A stretch of DNA of 64,000 nucleotides from Selaginella moellendorffii. Its lineage: Eukaryota > Streptophyta > Lycopodiopsida > Selaginellales > Selaginellaceae. Position numbers and translations under genes: made by a program. Below the pieces are notes generated by a model, which did no database searches, was not told the origin of the DNA, and saw nothing but the letters and a program-made list of their open reading frames with translations. Of the stretch, positions 10,804-21,432 are shown one piece after another (position 1 is the stretch's first letter; each line of letters begins with the position of its first letter). The DNA is taken from NCBI RefSeq assembly GCF_000143415.4, contig NW_003314261.1:5272199-5336198 (forward strand). Reading direction: 5' to 3'.

Positions 10804-11002
10804 AAACTGTGCGAAGGGAAACCATTGCGACTCTTGTGAAAAGAGCCAAGGCCTAATCCTAATTCCCGCAAACTCCCTCGCTCTTGCTGCACAACGGGCC
10901 GCTTCTCGATATCCACCCTCGGCAGGCCATCACAGACTCGCAAGTTTTCAAGAAATCTACAAGTTTGCCACGGAGAATTTGAAAAAACAAAGAAAAATAC
11001 GC

Positions 11003-12367
11003 TTATGCGTGCCTGCGCCAATGGATGACGTTTTGCTCGTTGGAGCTTGAAGGCTCAAACTCTGTCAAGAAAACAAAAGAAAAACTTAGAGAGTTCAATC
11101 CACTGATCTTCTTACCTTTTAGAGGATGAGCTTTCGTCCAATCGTACCAAACAGTCGTCAAACCATCAATGTCCAAACACGCGACATAAACGACAGCCTT
11201 GCGGTGCACGAATCCAGCCTCGAGAGCTACAGTTAGACAGTTTCAGTTAGACAGTTTCAATCGCCAAGCATCCAAACCTTTCCCAAAGTCGGGATCCTCC
11301 TTGACTCGGTTTTGGAACTGGTCGCGGATGGCAGTCTCGTCGAGCCTCCTCTCTCCATTCTTCTTCTTCTTCTTCGTCGGTCGAGTATCACGAGCCGGGA
11401 TCTCCTCGAATTCCACCACCACTCCGCCAAGATGTCCTGCATCGTCAAGGACAGGAGCACCCACCTCCACCGTGCTCTCCACCGGAAGCATCACCATGTG
11501 GTAAGGCTCGAACTGATAAATTGGAAGGCTTGGGTCCTCGATGAAGATGCCCGCCACGCACTTGACGTCCCCGGACTGTGGGTCGCGCTTCCAGCTGTAG
11601 GCATGATCCGACTTGCAAATCGAGTCATTCCAGTTGATGCAATAGTTGAAGCTGACAGGTTTGGCCGGCGTCAGGATGGCGATCTCGACCTCTTCCTCGT
11701 AAGTCACCACGCACTCGTACTCCAGTGGTGGATCCGAGAACACCAGCACGTACTTGCCAGAGGTGGAGCTACGGTTACAGCACACGGCGGCGGTGAAGCA
11801 AGAGCCATCGGGCTTCACCAAGGCGGCCAGGCCCTTGTAGTTGTCATCGCTCGGCTCGTCGTCACCCTCCACAAAGTGCAAGCGAGCCACCATCTTGGAG
11901 ACCCGGGACTGCATCACGTTGCAAACTTGCTCTGGTTTCGTGACGGTGAGCTCCAGCTCCTTGACATACGACCACAGGCCCTCGACGTTGCTCCGGTACG
12001 CCTCCAACTGCCTCGACCTCGCAACCTCGGCTCTTTGCTTCTTGGCCACGAGATTCTCCTCGTCGCGCTGCCGGATGTGATCCTGGACGGCGGGGTGATC
12101 AGCAGAGCGGCGTCGGCCCGTGATGACGAGCGCTTGCTCGTGGCTGCTACCGTCACCCAGGTCGGGCTGGTCCTGGAGCAACGCGGCAATGGCGTCAAGG
12201 GAGAGCACCGAGTTGCCGTCGGCACCTGGGACTAGAGCGCAGTTGCCAATGCGGAGGGAGTCCGGGTCCAGGCCCCAGTGACGAGCGATGGAGCTTACCA
12301 TGAGTTTGGAGCCTATGAGTGGGAAGCGCAGCGCCTCGTCACCCCGCTTCACCCACACCACCGCCAT
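11003..12367 (-). CDS. FamA-A: unrecognised protein with trypsin-like segment lacking catalytic His
   Basis: Three exons on the minus strand (12367-11278, 11226-11116, 11061-11003) join in phase to 419 aa. Residues 1-65 (MAVVWVKRGDEALRF...) form a compact region of ubiquitin-like size. About 90-145 is charged and helical (RQRDEENLVAKKQRAE). From about 180 the protein resembles a trypsin fold: DGSCFTAAVCC resembles the TAAHC motif with Val195 in place of His, EIAILTP resembles the Asp strand, and EVGAPVLDDAGHLGGVVVEF resembles GDSGGPV with no Ser. A basic run KKKKK follows. Paralogs FamA-B and FamA-C share the same intron positions. No known family was recognised outright; a protease-derived, catalytically dead protein is my inference. 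Divergent from nothing nearby; PL1 converges on its 3' end. Confidence 0.75.
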
Positions 12368-13526
12368 AGCTCCGCTTGACCTAATACGGAATACGTAGAA
12401 AAAAGCGTTTCGACTCTCTTCCCATGAAGATTTTCCTTTTCAGATGCTATCAGTTATAAGTTTTTACACAACAATGGATGCTGCTCTACATCTACGTGCT
12501 CTACTCCCCGGACTGCAGCACAATGTCATCTTTGGTACCGTTCCGGCCCCAGTCGTCCGACCGGAGTGGGGGGTGCTCACTCGTCGCACGGCATGCCGCT
12601 CGAAGGCGTGTTTGCGATTCTCAGTTTCGCTTCGTCCTCTGTTTGGATTCGAGCTCCACCATTTGTTCCAGACGCTGCTCCAGACGCTGCTGTACAAGTA
12701 ATAGCTCGCTGGTGCATCATCACAACTGATCACTGGTGGCAGCGTTTTGCCTGCGTTTTGCTGAAACTTTTGCGGCAGGCAGGGTCAGTGCTCTCCCGGT
12801 GAATCCTCAGTTCCACGCTGGTGGAGGCGTTGAGAGCGGCGCTCTTGTCGCCAAGTACTGACAAGAGGCTGTGTGAGCACACGGGATGTGCGGTGGCTTC
12901 CAATCTCCCGCAAGAGGGCGGCCCTGTTAAGCGGCGCTGGCGAGCTTCCCCTGGAACAAGTGCCGCCTCCTTCCCCTCGTCCCGTGCAGCATCGCCAGGG
13001 ATCTGGGCATCCGCTGGGCGATCCACGCTCGCGTCCTTCACACCACAGCGTGGTTCAATCCTCGCCTTCAATGCGGTTGTGCGCGGTCGTAGTGAGAAAG
13101 AGCGCGTTCAAAGATACAAGAGGAGTGGAGTTTTTATAAGTGGTGGGCGGGGCGCTTGATTGATGCTCGAGATCAAGATGCGTCGGAGTTGCAAGAGCCA
13201 TAGAAACTTTACCTTGGGAATTTAGCTTGGGAAGAGAAAAAAAAAAAAGATGCAAGATGCGAGTTGCTATTCCTCTTCCTTCTCCCTCTCGAAATCTTTG
13301 CAAAAACGAAAGAACAAGCAAAGCATGAATATCCCAAAAACGATTCTTTGCAAGAAGATGCCGAATATTCCTTTTCGGCGCGAACAAAAACTTCCAGTTC
13401 TCCAAGCTTTGGATTCAGCTCCAAAACACTCCTATCTTATACTAGCTAAAGATTTTACGTAGCCTGAATGGAGGTCTTCCTCGTTGATAGATCTCCAAAA
13501 ACCTTGACAGTGCTACACCTCTTACT
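12368..13526. other. Intergenic region, partly in the 2.3-kb segmental duplication
   Basis: No gene is recognised. Frames up to 116 codons lack motifs. From about 12890 rightwards the sequence is found again, inverted, up to about 55140. The duplicated 12.9-13.14 kb part (a run containing AGCTTCCCCTGGAACAAGTG) has different frames in the two copies, which argues against coding. Confidence 0.5.
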
Positions 13527-14893
13527 TCAAGGCTCATCAATCTCAAATTCTGTGTCAAATAAAAACCACAACTTTCGGAGTCAAATTCACGTATTCCAGA
13601 ATGAATCTTACCTTCGATGGGATGAGTTGTCATCCAATCCTTCCAAAGAGTCGTCAGACCAGTCTCGACACACGCCACATAAACGGCTGCTTTCCGGCGC
13701 TCAAGGGCAGCACCGAGCGCTGAGGACATCAAACAGTTACAGTTAAGTTAAAACTGCCAAGAAGAAGGGAGGCCGGAAACCAAACCTTTCGCGAAGTCAG
13801 GATCCCTGCTGACCACCTCGTTGCAGAAGTCACGGATGCTAATCATATCGAACTTCCTCTGCCCATTGTTCTTCTTGGACCGAGTATCGCGAGCCGGGAT
13901 CTCCTCGAATTCCACCACAATTCCGCCAAGATTTCCCCGGCTATCAAGTACTGGAGCACCAACCTCCACCATCTCGAACGGAAGCATCACCATGCGGTAA
14001 GGCTCGCACTCCCCACTGCTAAGGCTTCGATCCTCAAGGAAGATGCCCGACACGCACTTGATGTCCCCGGACTCTGGGTCGCGCTTCCAGCTATAGGGAC
14101 TACCCGACTTGCAGATCCAGCCATCCCAGTTGATGCAATAGTTGAAGCTGACGCCAGGTTCGATCGGCGTCAGGACAGCGATCGGATCCTTGAAAGACAC
14201 CATGCACTCGTACTGCAGTGCTGGATCCGAGAACACCAGGATGTACCTGCCAGAGGTGGAGCTACAGTCGCAGCAAGCGGCGGCGGTGAAGCAAGATCCA
14301 TCGGGTTTCACCAAGGCGGCCATCCCCCTGTAGTTGTCGTCGCTCGGCTCGTCATCGCCCTCCACAAAGTGCAAGCGCGCCACCATCTTGGAGACCCTGG
14401 ACTGCAGCAGTTCGCGAGCTTGCTCTGGCCTCAAGCGCCTAAACGGGCCCCCGCCCTCGAGCTCCTTGACGTACGACCACAGGTTTTCGACACTGCTGTG
14501 GAATGCCTTGAGCTGCCTCGACTCTGCGGTCTCTCTCCTTTGCTTCTTCCTTGCCACCAGATCCTCCTCGTCTCGCTGCCGGATGAGATCCTGGACGGCG
14601 GGGTGATCGCAAGCCGAGCACGCATTCCTGGTGGCAGAGCAGCGGCGGCCAGTGACGAGGAGTGCTTGGTCGTAGCTGCTACCATCGCCCAACTCGGGGA
14701 GCAAGGCTACCATGGCGTCAAGAGAGAGCACCGAGTTGCCGTCGGCGTCTGGGACTAGAGCGCAGTCGCCGATGCGGAGGGAGTCCGGGTCCAGGCCCCA
14801 GTGACGAGCGATGGAGCTCACCATCATCTTGGCGCCGTCCTGGAGTGGGAAGCACAGCGCCTCGTCCCCCCGCTTCACCCACACCACCGCCAT
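13527..14893 (-). CDS. FamA-B: unrecognised protein with trypsin-like segment lacking catalytic His
   Basis: Exons 14893-13786, 13719-13612 and 13549-13527 on the minus strand join to 412 aa. The start is set at the MAVVWVKRG shared by all three paralogs; the frame stays open 16 codons further upstream. The layout equals FamA-A: N-terminal compact region, Cys cluster (C85, C92, C95), charged helix, then DGSCFTAAACC with Ala206 at the trypsin His position, DPIAVLTP, and EVGAPVLDSRGNLGG in place of the Ser motif. The last exon codes only EFEIDEP-stop, while FamA-A has a longer, different end. Reading through the second intron would give about 55 more residues, but the conserved AG|GTAAG donor and ACAG acceptor favour splicing. 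FamA-C at 53 kb is its close duplicate. Confidence 0.75.
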
Positions 14894-14949
14894 AGCTCCG
14901 CTTTGACCTAATACGGTACAAAAATTAAAGTTTCTTAACAAAGTGTGCC

Positions 14950-16740
14950 GTTAATTAACCACAAATCAGTTTGGCGTGTTGTCTCAATTTTGCGTCGATC
15001 AAGGCCAAACTGACACTCAGGTGGTGCATTTCCCATTGCTTTCCACTCGCAAGCGGTCCTCCACTGGTGGCTCCGCTAAAACTCTTGATCCCATCCAGGA
15101 TCTTCTTTATAGCCTGAAACGCGCGAACAAACCAGAGAAAGATAAAACACCAAACCAACGGGACTCTACTGACCTTGGTTTCCTTTGCTAAATGCGAGCC
15201 TCACGTACGGGTTCGTGTGATGCTTGCTTTCCAAGTCTTCGACACCATGGACAGGCAAACCATATCCTTCGGGAGCTTTATAAGCTTCGATTGAAGCGTC
15301 TTGATCCTCCTTGGACACTTTGTGGGTCACGAGGCTTCGATCATTGGGCAATCAGTCTTGTTGATCTGCAAGCCAATTTAAGTTCGCTACTGTGCTTATA
15401 GAACCACGTACCTTTTCAAACATAACAGCCTGTGAAAGGTTTCGTTCTTCTTGTTGATTTTCGCGGTCGTTTTCTTCTTGGCAAACACGAACCGGGTCAG
15501 TCATTTTTCTTGAGGCCAGTCGCCCTGACAACCTTCACTTCCAGCATTCCAACACCGCGCTGAGAGGCATTCATGAGTATGCTTATGACTTCCACGAGTT
15601 AAGTCTTACCTCGGATTGTCTATGACGTTGATGTCCATTGTTCTGGGCCACAAGTACAGCTGTGCCAGTATAAAGGGCCATACAAACCTGGACAAACGCA
15701 TAAAGCCCTGGAATTGCCATTAAGTCGCCAGAAGTTTCAAACCAAAATCCACATGAATGATAGGCTATGTCAAAAGAGGAAGCAAACCTTTCCATTATAG
15801 ACACCATGATCTTGCAAAAGCATGGAAATTAAGTTCGTCAGAATGCTTGTAGTAGAGCCACGTACCTTTTTCCAGTCAGAACATGAAAGGTTTCGTTCCA
15901 TTCTGGATTGAGACTGTTCAATTTCACGGTCGTTTTCTTCTTGGCCAGACAAGACTTCCCCATGAGGTCTTTCTTCTTGAGGCCCATCGCCCTGACAACC
16001 TTGACTTCCAGCATTCCAACAGGCTTCTTTACCGCTCTGAGAGGTATTTATATGTCTTGCACGAGTTATGTCTCTATGACGTTGATTTCTGGGCCACAAG
16101 TACATTTGTGAAACTTTATCCTTGATCAGGTTGTGCGAAATCCTTGTCAGTAAAAACGTAAAGATCTTTTGTTGCAAACCTGGACAAACGCATAATCCCA
16201 TTTAAGTCGCCAGCCACCGAGAAGTTTCGTGAGGATGGCAGGATGCTTGCAATGCAAGTCTACAACATAAAGAGAGAATGATGGAAGAGATAAACAAAAA
16301 GGCGAAACTACTAACCTGGACAGTCGCTCCGCAACCAAACGCCTTGACAGCAACAAGAACTCTTTGGCACATTTCGGAGACAGCTCGCGTCTCCTTCTCA
16401 CATCCTTGATGCCTGCCAAAAAAAGTCGTCAAAAACAGAGTACAAGAAAAAAGATAAAAACATTAGCTACACAGTGTCAAGGCCTTCGCCGCGGATTCAT
16501 CGATACATGGTTTGGCAGTGTCACGAATGAAGCCTGCATTTGCAAGTAAGGCATAGAAAAATGCGACCATGATCCCAGGAAAGGAATCACGGAAAGATTG
16601 GGACTTGAGGAAATCTCTGGCACAGCGACTTCATATGAAGCTCCTGCAAGGTCGGATTGTGCCAAGCGATCAGCGCATGAGAATACTCTAGCTACATTCC
16701 TGGCGAGAATCCCTACCTTGACATCCACGGGCGTGAAATG
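14950..16740 (-). pseudogene. Synaptotagmin pseudogene, mosaic of duplicated exons
   Basis: From right to left on the minus strand: VLVAVKAFGCGATVQ (SMP); a C2 piece with LKKKDLMGKS, ARKKTTVKLNSLNPEWNETF; the SMP end (GDLMAIPGLYAFVQ); a second partial C2 with frame breaks; and the second C2 domain start (KAPEGYGLPV, ESKHHTNPYVRLAFSKGN). In intact plant synaptotagmins the SMP domain comes once and precedes both C2 domains, so pieces here are out of order or repeated. Many stops and frameshifts separate them. The left edge (14.95-15.19 kb) is part of the segment copied to 52.79-53.0 kb. It stands head to head with PL2. Confidence 0.75.
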
Positions 16741-16830
16741 GAAGTAGGCGATCCCGACAACCCAGCACGGTGCTGATCAGCCCCATCGCCGCGCGTAAAT
16801 CACCTCTCCATAAAAAACCATTTCTTGTTC

Positions 16831-16850
16831 TATAAACCCTTAAACCCTAG
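16831..16850 (+). promoter_or_regulatory. Probable TATA element and telo-box upstream of PL2
   Basis: TATAAACCC at 16831 is followed at once by TAAACCCTAG (16841-16850), which contains the plant telo-box AAACCCTA, common in promoters of growth and translation genes. The PL2 ATG follows at 16873. PL1 has a related AACCCTAAT just before its ATG (9722-9730). Confidence 0.5.
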
Positions 16851-16872
16851 CAACGGCCTTCAGCAAGCAACG

Positions 16873-18084
16873 ATGGCTTTGGAAGTCGCGGAGGTGGGCT
16901 TTGGAGCTGCGCGAGAAGTGCTCGGGCGCTTGTACGTCGACGACAGCTCCGGCGACAGCTCCGGCGACAGCTCCGACAACAGCTCCGGCGACAGCTCCGA
17001 CAACAGCTCCGTCTCGCTCTCGTCTGTCAATACCATAGCCACCGTGGTTATGGTCTGGAAAAGGTGAAAGCTTTGTGCCTTTGTGCTAGAAAACTCTCTC
17101 CTCTTGTCGCTCTCGATGCAGCCACGGCATTGTGTCCCTCGCGCCGCTCAAAAACTACGACCTTGGTGGCCTGGACTGGCTGGTTCTCTTCCCCACTCGG
17201 GGCGAGAAGAGGGCCGCGTCTTTCATGGCCGTGGACCATGAGCGCGACATAGCGATGCTCAAAATCGAGGGCGGGGCGTTACCTTTTCTCCGTTCAAGCA
17301 AGGAGCGCCTGTCACTAGGCCGCCAGTTTCATTTTCTTGGCTACGTTGAAGACGTGGACAAGGCTTCTTACAAAAAAGGGGATGGCAAAGACGAAACCAA
17401 CCAGATCCCATCTTTCCAGGATCAAGTGACGGTGGCAACTACTTTACCGGGAGGCTTCTATGCAGGTGTTTTGTTCTTGCCATTTCAGCCCCGTTTTGAC
17501 ATTTTTTTCTTTCAGGAGCTTATGCTAGCGATGATCGCGGGGGTGCGATCTTTTCGATCGCACCCCTCGAGCTGGTGGGGATCCATGTCAAGAGACTTGG
17601 GATGTTTTCCAAGTTCATCCCTGCTCGTGATGCACTTACAGTTTGTGCGCTGATCATTAAAAGGAATGCAGAAGAAGGAAACAGCGACAGCCAAGGAGGA
17701 GGCGGTGGCAGCACCGGTGGTGGCGGAAGAGCTGGCGGCAGCGGCAGCGGAGGAGACGACCAGGGAGGAGGCGGAAGAGCTGGCGGCAGTGGTGGAAGAG
17801 CTGGCAGCAGGGACAGTGGAAGAGGAGGAGGCGCTAGCACCAGCGGTGGTAGAGCTGGTGGCGGAAGAGCTCGCAGCAGCGGAGGAGGCGCTGGCACCAG
17901 CGGTAGTAGAGCTGGAAGAGCTCGCGGCAGCGGAGGAGGCGCTGGCACCAGCGGTGGTAGAGCTGGTGGCAATGGCGGAAGAGGTCGCGGCAGCGGCAGT
18001 GGAGGAGGCGACCAAGGTGGCACCAGCGGTGGCAGCCGCCAAAGCGACAAAGTCAAAGGCAAAGCTATCAAAGAGGTGTGTTAA
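16873..18084 (+). CDS. PL2: trypsin-fold-like protein with Gly/Arg-rich tail
   Basis: Exons 16873-17063, 17122-17465 and 17516-18084 join in phase to 367 aa with GT-AG introns. Residues about 29-50 are a DSSG/DSSDN repeat. The core (about 50-215) reads like a Deg/trypsin domain: HGIVSLAPLKNYDL with Pro72 at the expected His, DHERDIAMLKI keeping Asp106, and SDDRGGAIF with Arg186 where GNSGGP has Ser. It then has a conserved IHVKRL and SKFIPARDAL segment. The last 130 residues are Gly/Ser/Arg/Ala repeats (GGRAGG, RGRGSGSG) ending in a basic KVKGKAIKEVC, as in RNA-binding RGG tails. Function is unknown; a pseudo-protease is inference from residue patterns. It is head to head with synaptotagmin remnants and tail to tail with MATE copy 2. 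No frame breaks. Confidence 0.75.
17540..17566. repeat. 11-bp perfect hairpin within the PL2 coding region
   Basis: GGGGTGCGATC (17540-17550) and its reverse complement (17556-17566) enclose a 5-base loop. They overlap the codons for the degenerate Ser-motif (RGGAIFSIAPL), so the pairing may be chance from codon use. Confidence 0.6.
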
Positions 18085-18215
18085 GGAAAGCAAACTCTGT
18101 CTTTTTCTTTTACAAACTTGCCAAAACACAAAGCTAGATTTTCTCCACTGCTCACCCTGCATCGCTGCGATGCCGATGGTGATACCCAGGCCGAGTCCAG
18201 GCCCCAGCTTGAAAC

Positions 18216-19962
18216 TTAGCAAAGGAGTGCGATTGTCTCGGAGTCCACACGAATCATCGCTGCTTGTGCCTGTATAATCACATTTGGTAAGCAAACCACT
18301 CGTGAGAGTGTCCACCTGCTTTGCCCAGTTTGTGGAGAGGGCTATTACAGACAGAACTGCAGCTTGTGTTGACACTCCTGAGAGAACTCCAATCAGAAGT
18401 CCCTGTGTAATGCAACAGACATCAATCCCAAGGCCAAAGATTGAGCTACCTTCCCACCGAGACCAACGACAAATGCTAGGATACACCCTACAGGCAAACC
18501 AACAACGTAAAAGGCTCCCAAGTTTGCAATTGTTGCAAGCATCTGCCAACCACACCCTCTAGCAGAACCTTGCAAAACAATTGTTTAGCTAGAAACATAA
18601 AACAGAAGAAAAGAAAAGTTCGAGTTACCCGATACAACTCCGGCAAATGCATCCATGACGGTCATTGCAGCAAGAATTGGAATCATTCGCGAAACATGGC
18701 CAACCACTTCTGCCTCATTGCTGAAAGCCCGGCCAAGAACGTCACGGAGGCAAAACAGGAGGGTTGACACGAACACTGCGTCAATGACAGTCAGGCCGAA
18801 AGAAACGCCCTGCGAGAGCCGAGCTTCAAATGGATGCCCGGCACCGAGCTCGTTGGAAATCCGAGTACTGCAGAGATCGAAAGGTTGCCAAAGAGAGTAA
18901 CTGAGAAAATCGCTGAATACCTTTCTGCTGCACTGATACCATAAGGAACCATGTAGCAGAAGTTGATGATGTTTAGCCTGGAAAAGGAAAGTGAGCTTAC
19001 AGGAAGGAAAAGATTTTTACTGACATGATGGAGAACACGGACGTCTCAAGCTTGGGATTGGGAAGAACGCCTGAGAGCAAAACGAGGGACTCAAACGACC
19101 ACCACTCCAAGCTGGGAACAATGCAGAGTTCAACGAATAAAAGAAACAAAAAAATACTTACCAGAACATGAGCGTAGAAGGCACTGCCAATTCAAAAAGT
19201 CGAAAACATGCTCGAAAACCTCCATGGATAACTCTGGCAAACACTTGAGCAGCGCCACTCCGGCGAGGAAGAAGACGTTGATCCAGTTGGAAACACTCGT
19301 CGCCAGTGCTGCTCCAGCGTTTCCCATCCCAACCTTGTATATGAGCACCCAGCAGATCGAAAAGTGGACCACCAAAGTCACCGACGAGCACAAGAACATC
19401 AGAAGCACGAAGCTCCACGCTTGGAGAAACTTGATGAGTGGCTGGAGGAAGCAAAATGCGAAGAGCCCCTGGACGAGCCATCGCGCGTATATTCCAGCGC
19501 TGGACGATATATCTGGAGCCTGATGGAGCACGAGGAGGATGTTGAGCCATAGCACTGCCACTGGAATAGCGACGGCGAGAAGAACCAGCACTGCTCGATA
19601 CAAGTAGAGGCCGACCTTGTGGTACTCAACGCCTGGCCGCACAGGGTCTCAAGGCTGGTGGCAACAAAGAGACCACGATCCGGATGCTTTACTGCTCAAT
19701 TCTGCGTCGAAATCTTGCGTCAGGGACTCACCAAGAGACTGTAGCCGGTGACCGTGCACAGCGATGTCGCGATGGAGGCGCTGGAGAGCTGGAGCTCGCC
19801 GAGATGGCCGACGAGCATAACGGACGTGATCTGGATGGCGAACTGCATGAGCTTGACGCCCATCATCGGCAGCGCAAGCCGCATTTGCTGCAGCGCCTCG
19901 AGGCGCCATCGCCTCCTCAAGAACCTTAATTCCCGGGTCAATAAAAAGATTCGATGCCGCAT
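18216..19962 (-). pseudogene. MATE efflux transporter, inverted decayed copy
   Basis: The whole gene is a reverse-orientation copy of 5719-7474, and exon order and most splice sites are kept. Damage: the region holding the original ATG is missing (13 bases); the acceptor of exon 2 (TAG|CAAGGC) is removed by a 10-base deletion; a second 10-base deletion shifts frame after CGQA; 9 bases are missing in the WLN-LLVL stretch; 15 bases are missing near GVALL; and 1 base is missing in the FDFL-N region. The C-terminal exons ([15 protein letters not shown] onward) remain clean. It is best read as a recent pseudogene. An alternative ATG at 19962 opens the first exon but cannot repair the later shifts. 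Confidence 0.85.
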
Positions 19963-19991
19963 ATTCTAGTATAAAATAAAACTGTAAGTAA

Positions 19992-20007
19992 AGCGTTTGT
20001 AGCTCAG
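19992..20007 (+). pseudogene. tRNA-Arg remnant (5' end only)
   Basis: The inverted copy keeps AGCGTTTGTAGCTCAG, the 5' acceptor strand and start of the D-arm of the tRNA-Arg gene found at 5567-5639, and then diverges. The anticodon and T arms are gone. Confidence 0.75.
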
Positions 20008-20424
20008 AGCAGGTCGCCATTGTTTCTTGATTTGAATTTGTGCCCTAAAACAAGGATCAATTAAAGCGATTTGAAAGTTTGGTAGATACGAAAGAGATTG
20101 AGTGAGACGGGCAGGGAGCTTGTGCTGCCAATAACACAAAAGGAGCAAATCTGTTGATAAGAGTCTAAAGTTTGAAGCACTGCCAACTTTTTGGAACTCC
20201 AATCCAATGTCCTGTAAGTTTGTAAAGGATTTCTCCATTATCACTGTTGTTTTGTTAGATGCCATTGGGAAAGTCATGTCTTTTTGTTGTTGTAAGAGCT
20301 TTAGCTCGTAGGCTTTTTGGGTGAAATTGATTAATAAATCTAAGTGTAGCAAGGGATTTTGGACTGGAATCTCCTTTACCTATTCTTCAGAGCTGTTAGT
20401 GTAGTATTTTTATGGAATATAGAG

Positions 20425-20690
20425 GTAAAAAGAGCAATAATGGATCATTTAATGAAGTATGTATGGTTGTTAGCTCTCTAGAGGATTGTTATTGCTAGAA
20501 AAGATTTTTCATAATTTTGATTTACCGAAGGACATTGTTAGTAATTGAGATTCAAAATTCACTAGTGGATTTTAAAAAAACTTTGCAAAAGCTATACAAA
20601 TGACTTTGAAACTCTCAAGTGGAAATCATCCTCAAATAGATGGGTAAATCAAGTGTGAATTATGTGGTGGAGACAAAGAAACATCCACCT
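20425..20690 (+). mobile_element. Ty3/gypsy integrase fragment (Gy-E family)
   Basis: This stretch parallels 61375-61640 of Gy-E: the MDHLMKYV piece, the second catalytic-Asp region (in Gy-E DIISDRDSKFTSGFWKSF) and the LKLSSGDHPQ segment are all recognisable, with many substitutions and stops. It is an old, isolated pol piece without LTRs beside it. Confidence 0.75.
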
Positions 20691-21432
20691 AAATTGACCC
20701 ATGACCTTAACACATATTTTATAAATAGAAAATTTCATTAGAACTGGTGCTTTTGTGAAATAAAAGCTAGTATTGATCTACTAGAGCATATTCTTCTCTG
20801 TCACTAGCAAAGAAAGCATATGCTCTCAAGCTAAGAAAAGTTCCCTTTGATCTTTATGGCAGCTTCCAACGGCACTTCTAAGAAGAGATGTGCATGCCTG
20901 GCACCAGCCCTAGGATAAGGATATGTCACACAATAATGAGATTTGTATAGTGTGTTAATTGCTATGTGGCATTTCCTTTTTCCCATTTAGATTCTAGGGA
21001 ATATCCAGGAATCCTCTAGGAATATTCAATTTCATGGATTTCACATGTAAAATATTCTTCCAGACCAACCCTTGTTGTATAAAAAAGTTTTTATCAATTG
21101 GAATTAAAAGAAGGTTATGTTGTTTTTGCTATTAAATTCTAATGCCCTAATATAACAAGTAAGCTGATGAATTTGAGAAATTCTAGACTCTGGTCACAAA
21201 ACTCAAACACAAATGAATTGCTATAGATGGTCATATAATGGACCATAAATAGTCCTAACGTAATGACCCAAAATGGAGGAGCCCAACAGCACTTTGTGTT
21301 TTCACCCTAGTCTAAAGAGTTGGTCTTTGGGATAATTTTGAAAAACTTGCGTTTAAAAGTTTAGTAAAATTTCTATCTATCTAGACAATTTTTATAAATA
21401 ATTAATAGGACCAAAATGAGACTAACACATGG
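20691..21432. other. AT-rich spacer
   Basis: No frame, repeat or RNA gene that I can support. Confidence 0.5.

Noticed and set aside
10449-11021. 190-codon Pro/Leu-rich minus-strand frame
   Set aside because: Antisense to the PL1 Gly-rich tail.
11312-12235. 307-codon plus-strand frame
   Set aside because: Antisense shadow of FamA-A exon 1, which has paralogs and splice sites supporting the minus strand.
13442-13612. Extension of FamA-B by reading through intron 2
   Set aside because: The same AG|GTAAG donor and a matching acceptor are conserved in all three paralogs, and FamA-A clearly splices here.
16842-16849. Interstitial telomere repeat
   Set aside because: A single AAACCCTA unit just upstream of a gene start fits a promoter telo-box.
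17512-18555. 347-codon minus-strand frame rich in Ala/Ser
   Set aside because: It is antisense to the PL2 Gly-rich tail and to MATE copy 2 introns; openness follows from the biased repeat composition.
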